DNA from: Oligoflexia bacterium
GTDB taxonomy: Bacteria; Bdellovibrionota_C; UBA2361; JAFLCA01
Direction of reading: 5' to 3'
Length of the DNA: 47,930 nucleotides
Assembly (NCBI GenBank): GCA_019694465.1
Contig: JAIBBV010000024.1
Location: 1-47,930 of the forward strand
Part shown: positions 19,148 to 28,953 of the stretch, one piece after another
Layout of the letters: each line of letters begins with the position of its first letter
How positions within the stretch are numbered: position 1 is the stretch's first letter
Translations under genes and position numbers: made by a program
Notes under the pieces: model-generated
Told to the model about the DNA's origin: nothing
The model's input: only the letters and a program-made list of their open reading frames with translations
The model's database searches: none

Positions 19148-19197
19148 TCCTGCCAGCGTTGTGTCCCGGCCCCACATGTCACTTGCCTCTGGCAGGA
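19148..19197. repeat. 9-bp inverted repeat between ruvX and M23 gene
   Basis: tcctgccag (19148-19156) and ctggcagga (19189-19197) are exact complements with a 32-nt spacer. They lie between divergent genes and could be an operator or part of a leader structure. A weak promoter-like pair for the plus strand (ttgtta, 17 nt, tactca) lies further right, before 19284. Confidence 0.4.
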
Positions 19198-19283
19198 ATG
19201 CCCATGTCCATGCTTTAAGTAACTTGTAGTAAAACGATTTGTCATATTGTTAACTCACTGAAAACTGGGTACTCAGTAGCCTT

Positions 19284-20720
19284 ATGATGCTTCCAAAGTT
19301 GGTCTCCGACAACCGCCTAACCTCGTTTGTGCTCGCAACCATCTGTGTCCAGCTGCTAGTGCTCTGCACATCGACTGTCATATATGGAGCGTTTCCGCTT
19401 ACTCAAGGGTGGAAAATTCACTTTGGCTCATCACCTGCTGTCATTTCCATACCCAGCCCAAATGCAACAATAGATAGTCCAGCCCTTGAAGTTCCAGCAA
19501 GTGAGCCACCTTCTGACTCGCAAGTATCTTCAGCAACAGATAGCCCTCCACAGGAAAGCGCCATCATACAAGAGCCCAGCGCCCCGAAGGCCAGCTCGGA
19601 AAACGTAGTCATTTACACAGTACGGCCTGGCGATACACTCACAAAGATTTGGAAGAAATCAGGCGCCTCCGTTGCTAGTGCACTTGCCGCCTCCCGCGCA
19701 CTAGAGAAGAGCCATGAAAGAATCCCGGACCTGCGCTTAAATGAAAAAATTGAACTCACGCTTTCAGCTGACAATGAAATTATTAAACTGAAGCGCTCCT
19801 TAAAGGATGGGCGGACCTTAATCCTTGAAGGCAGTCTGGCTGATGGCTACGTAGCACATGTCGAGTCACTAAGCACGACCGAGGAGCAGCGCGTTGTCTC
19901 TGGCGTCATTGATAGTTCATTCTCAAACGCAGCCATGCTGGCTTCAGTCCCTGTTGAGCTGATCGATGATTTGGTCGATCTTTTTAGCTCACGTTTGGAA
20001 TTTCGTCGTGACATCCGCAAGGGCGATTCCTTCTCAGTAATATTTACTGAGCATAGAAATGCGGCGGGAGATTTCGTCTCAGCCGGACATGTTATTGCAG
20101 CTTCATTCCAGCTCTCTGGTCATACTTACGCATCAGTCCGCCACCTAGGAGTAGATCAAACTCCACGCTATTTCGATGAAAATGGGGAGATTGCTGGCAA
20201 TTATTTCTTGCGCTACCCACTCCAATTCACGCGGATTTCATCATATTTCACCAACGCAAGATTTCACCCACTGCTGCAGCGCAGTCGCCCCCACAACGGC
20301 GTAGATTTCGCAGCTCCTATTGGGACTCCAGTACGCGCAGTGGCATCCGGCACGATTGGCTCGCTGGGTTACTTCGGGGAAGGCGGGAATACTATAAAGA
20401 TTCAACACGACAGTCGTTACGCCACTGCCTACTTGCATCTCAGTCGCTTTGCAGCGGGCCTACATCGTGGCTCACGAGTAAATCGAGGCCAAGTTATTGG
20501 CTACGTTGGCGCCAGCGGCCTTGCCACCGGACCGCACTTACACTTTGCCCTCTTTGATCGGGGAGTTTATGTTAACCCGCTCACTGCAAAACTTCCCAAA
20601 CTATCGGCAGACAGCGCTCACATTCCGGCCGATTATCTGCAAGCGACTCTAACTACATTGGCAGGGCAACATCAGAAAATACAATTGGCAGGCTTGATCG
20701 AAGAGGCTCCTCGCGCGTAA
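19284..20720 (+). CDS. LysM-like / M23 family murein endopeptidase (MepM-like)
   Basis: 478 aa. One membrane anchor (about 14-37) is followed by a Pro/Ser-rich linker, then a LysM/OapA-like binding module (IYTVRPGDTLTKIWKKSG, from about 112). The lysostaphin-type M23 domain runs from about 330 to 440, with the zinc ligands His337 and Asp341 (HNGVD) and HLHF with His418 and His420. All metal ligands are present, so it should be active and cut peptide cross-links in the periplasm. The arrangement resembles E. coli MepM/YebA. It is monocistronic, convergent with the DTW-domain gene. Confidence 0.92.
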   Translation: MMLPKLVSDNRLTSFVLATICVQLLVLCTSTVIYGAFPLTQGWKIHFGSSPAVISIPSPNATIDSPALEVPASEPPSDSQVSSATDSPPQESAIIQEPSAPKASSENVVIYTVRPGDTLTKIWKKSGASVASALAASRALEKSHERIPDLRLNEKIELTLSADNEIIKLKRSLKDGRTLILEGSLADGYVAHVESLSTTEEQRVVSGVIDSSFSNAAMLASVPVELIDDLVDLFSSRLEFRRDIRKGDSFSVIFTEHRNAAGDFVSAGHVIAASFQLSGHTYASVRHLGVDQTPRYFDENGEIAGNYFLRYPLQFTRISSYFTNARFHPLLQRSRPHNGVDFAAPIGTPVRAVASGTIGSLGYFGEGGNTIKIQHDSRYATAYLHLSRFAAGLHRGSRVNRGQVIGYVGASGLATGPHLHFALFDRGVYVNPLTAKLPKLSADSAHIPADYLQATLTTLAGQHQKIQLAGLIEEAPRA

Positions 20721-20787
20721 GGATCTATCGCGGTTTCGATCACGGGGCTCTTATTTGAATTAGCACCGATCTCAACCAAAGTGACCA

Positions 20788-21486
20788 TCATGCCACAGAA
20801 TTACGCTTGGAGCGCTGTCTACTCTCTAAGACTCGCGACACCATCAGCTGAAAGGCCTGCTCAAGTTGCGCTTGGACTTCAGCCCCCTCAAGCACTCCTA
20901 GTAAACGCGCTGTCGCCTCAAGCGTGCTAAGCCTGTCCGCCCTGTCAGCACTGCGCAGTTTATAAGCCCCACCTGCGCCTAGGGGAACACTTACGCGCGG
21001 AAAGCGATAGTGTTCGGTAATGTGATGAACTATGCGTTTAGCCTGCTGCCAAGTGCCATCTGGAACAATCAACGTCACTGGCTTGCCTAGCCCAAGCAAA
21101 TCAGAAGGACTATATGAACCCTCAGGGAATAGCACGAAAACCGCTCGGTCTGACTTCGCCAGATCATCTAAATTGAGCGGCTGGTCCTGTAGGCCCTGAT
21201 AACGCGTCTCCGTAGCATTGACCATAGATTGCAGGAGGCGCGCTGAGTTAGTCGGCTTATTCTTCTCAGCTATATGCATAGCGACGACAAGGCGCGTGTT
21301 GATCTCTATTCGCGGCAATGCTTGGCAAATGCATAAGTCGTGCAGCATTCGACACTTAGGGCAACGATGCGTATTTGCGATTTTAACTCTCATACATTGC
21401 AATAAACTGCGTTTCGCATTACAGACATCTCCGGGCTGAATGCCCTGTGTAAGCTTAGCGGAAGTAAATCGCGGGGCAGAGAACAA
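20788..21486 (-). CDS. DTW-domain tRNA-uridine aminocarboxypropyltransferase (TapT/TuaA type)
   Basis: 232 aa from the ATG at 21486; an ATG at 21393 (MRVKIANTHRCPKC) gives a protein closer to the usual N-terminus. The Cys cluster CPKCRMLHDLCIC (C-x2-C-x6-C-x-C) probably binds zinc. The DTW signature reads IVPDGTWQQAKRIV, and LRSADRADRLSTLEA matches the later family block (usually R…P…LSTLEA). The enzyme transfers the aminocarboxypropyl group of SAM to a uridine of tRNA (acp3U). Ser/Asp variation in the DxTW motif is normal; here it is DGTW. The gene stands alone between two plus-strand genes. Confidence 0.88.
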   Translation of the reverse strand: MFSAPRFTSAKLTQGIQPGDVCNAKRSLLQCMRVKIANTHRCPKCRMLHDLCICQALPRIEINTRLVVAMHIAEKNKPTNSARLLQSMVNATETRYQGLQDQPLNLDDLAKSDRAVFVLFPEGSYSPSDLLGLGKPVTLIVPDGTWQQAKRIVHHITEHYRFPRVSVPLGAGGAYKLRSADRADRLSTLEATARLLGVLEGAEVQAQLEQAFQLMVSRVLESRQRSKRNSVA

Positions 21487-21599
21487 ATACTTAAATGCGA
21501 GGAATTACGCAAAATTGTTTCAGTTTCGCCCACCCAGCAAGACAAAACTCAACGTTAAAGCCTATACTTAAATGCAGTGAGTTTTGACATTATTACAGA

Positions 21600-22883
21600 G
21601 TGCGCATGCAGCCCAAACAGCAAATCTCAATCCTTTGCACCGGATCAGAAATCCTTGATGGCCGCATACTTGATACCAACTCACGTCTGATTATCGAGTC
21701 GCTCAAACGATTGGGCCTGGATGTGCAGCGTGTTATGTCCTGTCGCGACGCCCTCGAGGACATAAAAGATTCGATCTCCTATCTCTTGCAGTCCTCGAAC
21801 TGTCTAATAATTAGTGGCGGACTTGGCCCAACCTCAGATGATATAACTCGTGACGCACTGGCAGAGGTAGCGCAAGTCCCTCTGCGCCGCGATCCATCCG
21901 TAATGGAAAACCTAAAGGCACTCTACAGCGCCCGCAAACGTAAATTTGAGGAATCGAATGCACGCCAAGCTGATTTTCCGGTTGGATCCTCAATAGTACC
22001 GAATCCTCGTGGAACAGCTGCGGGCTTTGAGCTCCATTTTGGAGAAAAGGTTATTTTCTGCCTACCTGGTATTCCATCGGAACTCGAGCCCATGTTGCGA
22101 GACTCAGTGCTTCCTAGCATTACGCACCATTTCGGCCTGCAACAGGAGCAGTCTGTTCACACGCTAAGAGTGTTTGGCTTATCAGAGGCTCGCATCGGCG
22201 AGCTAGTTGAGCAGGATGGAGTTCCAAAGTCGCTAAGCGTCTCCTATCGGGCAAGTTTTCCTGAAATATTTGTCCGCATCTATGGGCCAGACACGAAGGC
22301 AGTCCAGATATTTGCAGAGAAGGCGCGCCTGGCTCTGGGGGTCGAGTATGTAGTATCAGATTCCGAAATAGGACACTTTGCTGAAGTAGTTCAAAGTCTG
22401 CTTATAGAGAACAACAAGACTGTAGCTCTGGCAGAATCTTGTACAGGCGGGATGTTGGCGAGCTTTCTTACGCATGCCTCCGGAGCTTCGCAATGTTTTC
22501 TGGGCGGAGTGGTTTCCTACAGCAACTCTGCTAAAGAGACCTTACTAGGTGTGCCTTCCAAAATCTTAGAAAAGCATGGCGCAGTGAGCAAGGAAACTGC
22601 TTGTGCGATGGCCAGCGGGGCTCGCGACAAATTTGCAGCCAATCTAGCAATATCCATTACGGGAATTGCGGGACCAAGTGGAGGAAGCCCAGAGAAGCCT
22701 GTTGGAACATTTATTATAGGGGTATGCGACAGCAACGGGCTCTGCGACGCTTTCCGTTGCTTTATTGGTCTAACTCGCGAAATGAATCGACAATTTGCAG
22801 CATTCACAGCCCTAGATGTCATTCGACGCTACCTTTTAAAACTGCCGTTAGTCCACACACGCGCACTTCAGAGGCAGGATTAA
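21600..22883 (+). CDS. cinA: CinA-family protein (NMN amidohydrolase/competence-damage type)
   Basis: 427 aa from a GTG; the ATG at 21606 is equally likely. The N-terminal MoaB/MogA-like domain has ILCTGSEILDGRILDTNS and IISGGLGPTSDDITRDAL. The C-terminal CinA domain has VALAESCTGGMLASFLTHA, GGVVSYSNSAKETLLGVP and ITGIAGPSGGSPEKPVGT, including the residues known from NMN deamidases (PncC). Full-length CinA recycles nicotinamide mononucleotide and has ADP-ribose pyrophosphatase activity in some species. The stop overlaps the next start as TAATG, so the methyltransferase is probably translated by re-initiation. Confidence 0.93.
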   Translation: MRMQPKQQISILCTGSEILDGRILDTNSRLIIESLKRLGLDVQRVMSCRDALEDIKDSISYLLQSSNCLIISGGLGPTSDDITRDALAEVAQVPLRRDPSVMENLKALYSARKRKFEESNARQADFPVGSSIVPNPRGTAAGFELHFGEKVIFCLPGIPSELEPMLRDSVLPSITHHFGLQQEQSVHTLRVFGLSEARIGELVEQDGVPKSLSVSYRASFPEIFVRIYGPDTKAVQIFAEKARLALGVEYVVSDSEIGHFAEVVQSLLIENNKTVALAESCTGGMLASFLTHASGASQCFLGGVVSYSNSAKETLLGVPSKILEKHGAVSKETACAMASGARDKFAANLAISITGIAGPSGGSPEKPVGTFIIGVCDSNGLCDAFRCFIGLTREMNRQFAAFTALDVIRRYLLKLPLVHTRALQRQD

Positions 22884-24148
22884 TGCTACAAGTTAAGATT
22901 CGCGCATTAGCGTATGGGGGAGCAGGCGTTGGGCAAGTCGTTGCTGGCCCAGACGCCATGCTGGGCAAAGTGTGCTTTGTGAAGTTTGCAGCTCCTGGCG
23001 AATTAGTTGAAGCGCAAGCACTTGAAGAGACGCGCTCATTTGTTACTGCCAGCCTTACAAGAGTTATTGAGCCCTCACCCGAGCGCAGGACGGCACGATG
23101 TAAGTATTTTGGCGTATGTGGTGGATGCGACCTGCAACACCTAAACATCGCGGGCCAGCGCGAAGCCAAGCGCAACATGATCGAAAGCATGCTCACCCAA
23201 CAGGGTAAGCTAAGTTTACCAAGTAAAGTTATACTACTGGCCCCAGAATTGCCCGAATTCGGATACCGCACCCGCATCGGCCTACACCTAGCACCTGATG
23301 GACGATTAGGTTTTTACCGCACAGCTAGCGGTGAGGTTGTCGATATTGAACAGTGCCCGATCGCGCACGACTCAATCAATGCTACTCTCACAAAGCTACG
23401 CGCTCATATCGGCGCACTAACCAGCACCGTTGGGGGCATCGAAATTGAAGGCGGATCGCCTCCGCGCATCAGAATCAACTTGCTCGAAGGAGCGCAAATT
23501 GACTCGAATACAATCGAGCCGCTCCGATCTTTAAGTTCCGACTTAGTGATTTACTCGAATGGCCAGGTAGTGTTTGCACAAGTCAACAACACTGAAGTAA
23601 GTGAAAATGAGTTAGCGGTAGGACATTTTTCGCAAGTCAACGAGGCTGGGAACAACTGCCTGGTTAGCGAAGTCCTAGCCCAACTTCAAGGCACTCATGT
23701 AACTGAGTTCTACGCTGGAGCCGGCAACTTCTCCTTAGCACTTGCCCGACGTGGTACTCATGTAACCGCCATAGAAGCGGATGATGTGCTTATTAACTTG
23801 GGCAACCGACTAGCACAAACTTCTGGACTAAGTTCGCTAGTCCGTTTCGTGCGCAGCTCGGCCGAGAAATTTGCCAAACGGGGCCAATTAAACAAGCACG
23901 TTCTCCTAGATCCACCGCGCAGCGGAGCGAAGGGAGTGGTAGAGTACTTCGACCCGCAACTAACAACAGACATAGTGTATGTGAGCTGCAATTTGCCGTC
24001 CCTGACGCGCGATCTTAAATATCTGTGTGGGGCCGGTTATAGCTTATGCCGAATTGCTGCAATCGACATGTTTCCCCAAACTCATCACGTAGAAATTGTG
24101 GCCACGCTTCGCGCTTCTAACAAAGTTGTTCCTGGAGCCAGTACTTAG
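22883..24148 (+). CDS. 23S rRNA (uracil-5)-methyltransferase, RlmD/RumA family
   Basis: 421 aa from the ATG that overlaps the cinA stop (TAATG). An N-terminal TRAM-like domain (MLQVKIRALAYGGAGVGQVV) is followed by an iron-sulfur site Cys73, Cys79, Cys82 (CKYFGVCGGC) and Cys158 (IEQCPIAH). The methyltransferase part has SAM motif FYAGAGNFSLALARRG, LLDPPRSGAKG, and YVSCNLPSL with the nucleophilic Cys. The usual motif here is SCNP; this protein has Leu for that Pro. The family methylates C5 of a uridine in 23S rRNA or tRNA; RlmD, RlmC and TrmA cannot be separated firmly, but the iron-sulfur site and TRAM domain favour RlmD. The catalytic glutamate near the C-terminus is in HHVEIVATL. Confidence 0.88.
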   Translation: MLQVKIRALAYGGAGVGQVVAGPDAMLGKVCFVKFAAPGELVEAQALEETRSFVTASLTRVIEPSPERRTARCKYFGVCGGCDLQHLNIAGQREAKRNMIESMLTQQGKLSLPSKVILLAPELPEFGYRTRIGLHLAPDGRLGFYRTASGEVVDIEQCPIAHDSINATLTKLRAHIGALTSTVGGIEIEGGSPPRIRINLLEGAQIDSNTIEPLRSLSSDLVIYSNGQVVFAQVNNTEVSENELAVGHFSQVNEAGNNCLVSEVLAQLQGTHVTEFYAGAGNFSLALARRGTHVTAIEADDVLINLGNRLAQTSGLSSLVRFVRSSAEKFAKRGQLNKHVLLDPPRSGAKGVVEYFDPQLTTDIVYVSCNLPSLTRDLKYLCGAGYSLCRIAAIDMFPQTHHVEIVATLRASNKVVPGAST

Positions 24149-24337
24149 AAGCTGTGACAAAGGTGCGCTAGGCAAACATAACGTGCCCGTACCGCGAGCC
24201 CTATTTTATGTGGCATGCCAGCCCTGGGGCACATTGAATAACCAATTTCCGGATGCGCTCTACTAATATTTCGTAGTTGGCTGTGCGTAGGATCCCTCAA
24301 ATTGCACACAACTACGCTCCTACACCTACACAAGTGA

Positions 24338-24349
24338 GGTCTGCAGACC
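24338..24349. promoter_or_regulatory. Perfect 12-bp palindrome upstream of the receiver gene
   Basis: ggtctgcagacc is a perfect dyad 75 nt before the ATG at 24425, in a 276-base gap after the methyltransferase gene. A second weak inverted repeat ggatac/gtatcc (24364-24369, 24388-24393) flanks a purine-rich AGAG run just downstream. These could be an operator and a leader hairpin; no other gene was seen in 24149-24424. Confidence 0.3.
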
Positions 24350-24424
24350 GACCTAATAAATATGGATACGATGAAGAGAGAGAGGGTGTATCCCAGGGGG
24401 TTTGCTTAACCGGAGTGGCATTGT

Positions 24425-24847
24425 ATGGCAGCACGCGTACTTGTAGTTGACGACTCGCCCTTAATATTAGAAACGATCGCAATTGCTCTTGAAGAGGATG
24501 GGTTAGCGGTAGCGTTAGAAGCTGATCCGGGAAAGGTTCTCCAACATTGTAAAAGTGAAAAATTTGACCTAGTTGTGTGTGACGTGTGTTTTGACCAAAG
24601 AACCGCCTGCGGCTCAATGACTGCTGGGCTGGATGCAATCTTAGCCTTACGTAAGGCCTACCCAGAGTTGCCTGTGGTCGTAATGAGCGGCCTCCTGAGA
24701 GAAGAGGACCTTAGGGCCATGGAGCCCTACGGCATTGCCGGTAGCTTGGCAAAGCCTTATGGACCAGATGAACTGATTAAGGTCGTGCATAGTGCACTAG
24801 ACTGGAGCTGGTCTGAAGAAGAAGTTGAACTTGCTCGAGCTAGCTAG
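24425..24847 (+). CDS. Stand-alone response-regulator receiver protein
   Basis: 140 aa, a single CheY-like receiver domain. The acidic pair is in VLVVDDSPLIL, the phospho-acceptor Asp in DLVVCDVCF, the conserved Ser in VVVMSGL and the Lys in SLAKPYGPDEL. No output domain is attached. GGAG lies 9-10 nt upstream of the ATG. No cognate kinase is adjacent; the hybrid kinase at 31050-32936 is the only one in the window. The acceptor region has an unusual insertion (DVCFDQRTACGSMTAGLD) where most receivers have DxxMPxMDG, so the phosphorylation loop is longer than normal. Confidence 0.88.
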   Translation: MAARVLVVDDSPLILETIAIALEEDGLAVALEADPGKVLQHCKSEKFDLVVCDVCFDQRTACGSMTAGLDAILALRKAYPELPVVVMSGLLREEDLRAMEPYGIAGSLAKPYGPDELIKVVHSALDWSWSEEEVELARAS

Positions 24848-25261
24848 CCCTTCCACGTTAAGCAGTCTCTGCTCCGGCCGAATTGCGGCATTCCCAACCT
24901 AAACGCTATACGTTGCCACCCTCAAGCATTGCCTGCTGAGTGTGCTCGGAGCCCTCTGTTGTTAATTAAACATATCTGGCCACCACCTAGCTTAGCCTTA
25001 GACGTTATAGACCTCAGAGAACCAATACCTTGCCATGCAAGACTACTTAACGTACTCGAACCCGCCCAACCTGCATTATAGAGGCCTACCGGACCAATGC
25101 CACATTCAGGCCTTCCCCAGAAAAGGCTGTCAACCCAAAGGGTTGGCTACATTTGTTAATTTTTAAGGGCACACTTGCTGAGCCCTTCAGCCAAGCGTCG
25201 ACATCGAACAAGAAGTAAGGTACCTTGAGGGTATCTTATCGAAATTCCAAGGATTATTTGC
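24848..25261. other. Intergenic region upstream of alaS with two small hairpins
   Basis: 414 bases without a recognisable gene or tRNA. Two hairpins are near its right end: caaccc/gggttg (25131-25136, 25140-25145) with a 3-nt loop, followed about 14 nt later by a T-rich run, and aagggc/gccctt (25165-25170, 25182-25187) with an 11-nt loop. The first could end transcription from the receiver gene; the second could shape the alaS leader. I saw no alanine-rich leader peptide or T-box. Confidence 0.4.
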
Positions 25262-27925
25262 ATGCGCGGCAGTGATGTACGGAAGGCCTTCCTTGAATAC
25301 TTTCGCAAGAATGGCCACGAAGTTGTTGGTAGCTCTAGTCTTGTTCCGGAAAATGATCCGACGTTGCTATTTGCCAACGCCGGAATGAACCAGTTCAAGG
25401 ACTGCTTCTTAGGAGCAGAGAAGCGCGCCTATACTCGCGCCACTACCTGTCAGAAATGCTTGCGAGTTTCAGGCAAGCACAATGACTTTGAAAATGTGGG
25501 CGTCACAGCACGACATCACACATTCTTTGAAATGCTTGGAAACTTTTCTTTCGGCGACTACTTCAAGGCAGACGCAATCCGCTTTGGTTGGGAATTTTCT
25601 ACAAAGGTACTTGGCCTACCCAAGTCACGCCTTTGGGTCACCATTTTTGAAAAAGATGATGAAGCTGCAAAACTCTGGTCTGAGTTAACTGATATCGATC
25701 CAAAGCGCATCTTGCGCATGGGAGAAGCCGACAATTTTTGGGCAATGGGAGAAACTGGCCCTTGCGGACCATGCACAGAGATCCACTATTTCGTCGGCGA
25801 AGACGAAAAAAACCAAAGCGAACAGCAGTTCCGCACCACCGATGGCCTCTATTTGGAATTTTGGAACTTGGTGTTCATGCAATTTGATCGCTCTAAGGAT
25901 GGCAAACTTACGCCATTACCGAAGCCTGCGGTCGACACCGGCATGGGGTTAGAGCGCATTACTTCGATCCTGCAAGGAGTGAATGCAACTTATCATACAG
26001 ATTTACTGCGCGGAATTATTTCGCGCTGCGAGGAGCTCTCTGGATTCAAGTATGATGGTTCATCTTTCGCTGTACGCGATCTTCGCTCAGATCGTGCTTA
26101 CGCACGAGATGTCGCAATGCGAGTAATCGCCGATCACTCGCGCGCCATGGCATTCTTAATTGCAGATGGGGTACATCCATCCAGCGATGGACGCGGCTAT
26201 GTTTTGCGCCGCATAATTAGACGCGCTATTCGCCACGGTAAGGCGCTTGAGTTCAATGCACCATTCCTAGCGCAGACCACGGCCAAAGTAGTGGAAATGA
26301 TGGGCGACCACTACAGTGAGCTACGCGAACGAGCTGACTTAATTGCCAAAGTAGTAGACGCCGAGGAACGCAAGTTCCATGAGACGCTAGACTCTGGCTT
26401 GGTGATCCTAAACCGCGAAGCCACCAAGCTTAGCAAGGGCCAGCTCTTCCCTGGCGCGACTGCGTTCTTACTGCATGACACATACGGCTTCCCCTTAGAT
26501 CTGACCGAAGATGCTCTGAAGCCTTACGGGCTAAAAGTTGATACGGCCGCTTTCAATACCGCCATGGACCAACAACGAACTCGCTCGCGCGAGGACCGCG
26601 AGTCACGTGGGCTTGTATTCCAGGCGGTAACGGTTGAAGGGCCCAAGACCCGCTTCCTTGGATATAAGGATGAGCAAGCCGAAGCGACTCTTCAACAAAT
26701 AGTCGCCGAGAACAACAGTGCTTCAACTTTTACCTCTGGCGCTCAAGTGGGCCTCATATTTGACGCCACCCCCTTCTACGCCGAATCTGGCGGACAAGTT
26801 GGCGATACTGGGGTAATTAAGTTCAAGGATGCAGTACTTAAAGTGCTCGACACTCAAAAAATACAGGATGGCTACTTCATGCATGAATGTAGTGTCACTT
26901 CCGGAGAACTGAGTGTAAAGCACAAGGGAGCCAAGGCTCACCTGGCGATAGATGGCGAACGACGTGCGCGCATACGTGCGAATCACTCCGCTACCCACTT
27001 GGTACACTCTGCGCTGCGTAATCTGCTTGGATCACATGTGAAGCAGGCTGGCTCGCGCGTTGATGATTCCACGCTACGCTTTGACTTCTCACACTTTGAA
27101 CCGCTTAGCCCAAGCGTGCTTCAAGAGCTGCAAAGTTTTGTAGGAGAACAGATTCGAGATAATCACGAAGTATTGGCGAAGGAGCTGCCGATCGAGGAAG
27201 CCCGCAAAACTGGCGCGATGGCGCTTTTCGGCGAAAAGTATGGCTCAGTTGTTCGGGTAATTGAGATGGGCCCAAAGTCACTTGAGTTTTGTGGCGGCAC
27301 CCATGTAAAGCGCACTGGCGACATCGGGCTTGTCATGGTTTCTTCCGAAGGCGGAGTGTCAGCGGGAGTGCGCCGCATTGAGTGTTGGGCAGGCCAGCCA
27401 GCAGAGCGCCAGCTCCTAAATGAACGTTCAGAGCTAACAAAACTTGCAGAGATGCTTAAATCTGGCACAGCGGACTTACCTGAAAAACTTGAAAGGCTAT
27501 TGGCCCGCCAACGTCAGCTGGAGCGCGATCTTGACGCAGCCAAGGCGAAACTAGCTGCCAGCACTTCAGGAGATCTAGCTCAGAATGCGCGCTTAACACA
27601 GAAAGGCATCAAAGTTATTGTCGAAAGAGTTGAAGAAGCTGATGCTGACACATTGCGCACTATGGTAGACCGGTTACGCCTCAAGCTTGGATCGGGCGTG
27701 GTGGCATTAGTCAGTAAAACAGGCGACTCTGGAATTTTAGTTGCTGGGGTTACACCTGATTTAGTTAAAAGCATACATGCCGGGAATTTAGTTAAAGAAG
27801 CTGCCAAAGTCAGCGGTGGAAAAGGCGGAGGGCGGCCAGATTTCGCTCAGGCCGGTGGAGTAGACCCAAACAAAATGACTGCCGTTCTTGATAAGTTTTT
27901 TGAACTTGTATCTCAGGTAAGTTAA
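25262..27925 (+). CDS. alaS: Alanyl-tRNA synthetase
   Basis: 887 aa, normal length. The class II catalytic core starts MRGSDVRKAFLEYFRKNGHE, with motif 2 region HHTFFEMLGNFSFGDYF and GMGLERI. The editing domain has HSATHLVHSAL and CGGTHVKRTGD, giving the His and Cys zinc ligands that clear Ser and Gly from tRNA(Ala). The C-terminal C-Ala domain ends with GGKGGGRPDFAQAGG. It looks complete. It is the first gene of the run alaS-phoH-HD-ybeY; the phoH GTG follows the stop codon directly. Confidence 0.97.
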   Translation: MRGSDVRKAFLEYFRKNGHEVVGSSSLVPENDPTLLFANAGMNQFKDCFLGAEKRAYTRATTCQKCLRVSGKHNDFENVGVTARHHTFFEMLGNFSFGDYFKADAIRFGWEFSTKVLGLPKSRLWVTIFEKDDEAAKLWSELTDIDPKRILRMGEADNFWAMGETGPCGPCTEIHYFVGEDEKNQSEQQFRTTDGLYLEFWNLVFMQFDRSKDGKLTPLPKPAVDTGMGLERITSILQGVNATYHTDLLRGIISRCEELSGFKYDGSSFAVRDLRSDRAYARDVAMRVIADHSRAMAFLIADGVHPSSDGRGYVLRRIIRRAIRHGKALEFNAPFLAQTTAKVVEMMGDHYSELRERADLIAKVVDAEERKFHETLDSGLVILNREATKLSKGQLFPGATAFLLHDTYGFPLDLTEDALKPYGLKVDTAAFNTAMDQQRTRSREDRESRGLVFQAVTVEGPKTRFLGYKDEQAEATLQQIVAENNSASTFTSGAQVGLIFDATPFYAESGGQVGDTGVIKFKDAVLKVLDTQKIQDGYFMHECSVTSGELSVKHKGAKAHLAIDGERRARIRANHSATHLVHSALRNLLGSHVKQAGSRVDDSTLRFDFSHFEPLSPSVLQELQSFVGEQIRDNHEVLAKELPIEEARKTGAMALFGEKYGSVVRVIEMGPKSLEFCGGTHVKRTGDIGLVMVSSEGGVSAGVRRIECWAGQPAERQLLNERSELTKLAEMLKSGTADLPEKLERLLARQRQLERDLDAAKAKLAASTSGDLAQNARLTQKGIKVIVERVEEADADTLRTMVDRLRLKLGSGVVALVSKTGDSGILVAGVTPDLVKSIHAGNLVKEAAKVSGGKGGGRPDFAQAGGVDPNKMTAVLDKFFELVSQVS

Positions 27926-28948
27926 GTGACAGCAACACCAAAGCAAAAAGCAAAGCCAAAGACAGGTTACCCAGTCGCCGAAGAGAAGTCGGTAGCTTTC
28001 GATCTCCCGGATCCCGTGATCGCTCAGAAACTTACGGGAGATCTCGATAGCAATCTTAAAATTATCGAGCGCGCACTTGAGCTAAAAATAGGCCGTTCGC
28101 ACGATGGACTTGTAATATCGGGGCAGGACGCAGCAGTCGACTTGGCTAGCGACCTACTGCAACAACTTAGAGGGCTTCTGCAGTCCGGTGAAACGATCTT
28201 CCCTGGAGACATAGATCGTGCAGTTCGCATGCTCTCTGGCAACCGAAAGTTACGCCTGGAAGAGTTATTTCGCGACCAAGTAAAGATAGCTGGTCGAAAA
28301 TACAACATTGTCCCCAAAACATTCCGACAGAAAACTTACATCGAGGCGATTAAGGGTTTCGACATAGTATTTGGTGTCGGGCCAGCCGGAACTGGCAAGA
28401 CCTACTTGGCAATGGCGATGGCCGTCGCAGCGCTTGTAAGTAAAGAAGTGAAGCGTGTAGTCCTATGCCGGCCAGCCGTAGAAGCTGGAGAAAAATTGGG
28501 ATTCTTGCCTGGAGACATGGCCGAAAAAGTTAATCCTTATTTGCGTCCGCTATATGACGCTCTGCACGACATGGTCGATCCAGAGCGAGCAAAAGAAATG
28601 GTAGAAAAGGGCGCCATTGAAGTTGCACCACTCGCATTCATGCGCGGTCGTACGCTATCCAATGCCTTTGTAGTGCTGGACGAAGCCCAGAACACAACGG
28701 TCGGGCAAATGAAGATGCTGCTCACTCGTATGGGACGTGGCTCAAAGTGCGTTATCACAGGTGATGTCACACAAATTGACTTACCTCGTGGCATGCTTTC
28801 AGGCCTAGTAGATGCCTTGTCAGTTTTACGCAATATTCACGGAATAGCTGTAGTTAACTTCTCCGAGGAGGATGTGATTAGACACCCGCTTGTAGCGCGT
28901 ATCGTCACGGCCTATCAAAAACGGAAGGAAGTGCAGGAAAATCAATAA
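27926..28948 (+). CDS. ybeZ: PhoH-family ATPase (YbeZ type)
   Basis: 340 aa from a GTG that abuts the alaS stop. Walker A GPAGTGKT at 152-159, Walker B VVLDEAQN at 249-256, and [16 protein letters not shown] follow. A KH-like N-terminal region precedes the ATPase. YbeZ partners the RNase YbeY in ribosome quality control and rRNA processing, and ybeY lies one gene downstream. All nucleotide-binding motifs are intact. The start assignment rests on the close abutment and on the lack of a better internal ATG. Confidence 0.92.
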   Translation: MTATPKQKAKPKTGYPVAEEKSVAFDLPDPVIAQKLTGDLDSNLKIIERALELKIGRSHDGLVISGQDAAVDLASDLLQQLRGLLQSGETIFPGDIDRAVRMLSGNRKLRLEELFRDQVKIAGRKYNIVPKTFRQKTYIEAIKGFDIVFGVGPAGTGKTYLAMAMAVAALVSKEVKRVVLCRPAVEAGEKLGFLPGDMAEKVNPYLRPLYDALHDMVDPERAKEMVEKGAIEVAPLAFMRGRTLSNAFVVLDEAQNTTVGQMKMLLTRMGRGSKCVITGDVTQIDLPRGMLSGLVDALSVLRNIHGIAVVNFSEEDVIRHPLVARIVTAYQKRKEVQENQ

Positions 28949-28953
28949 ACGCA

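Noticed and set aside
24848..25261. Possible T-box or alanine leader upstream of alaS
   Set aside because: No T-box consensus, no specifier loop and no Ala-rich peptide could be found.
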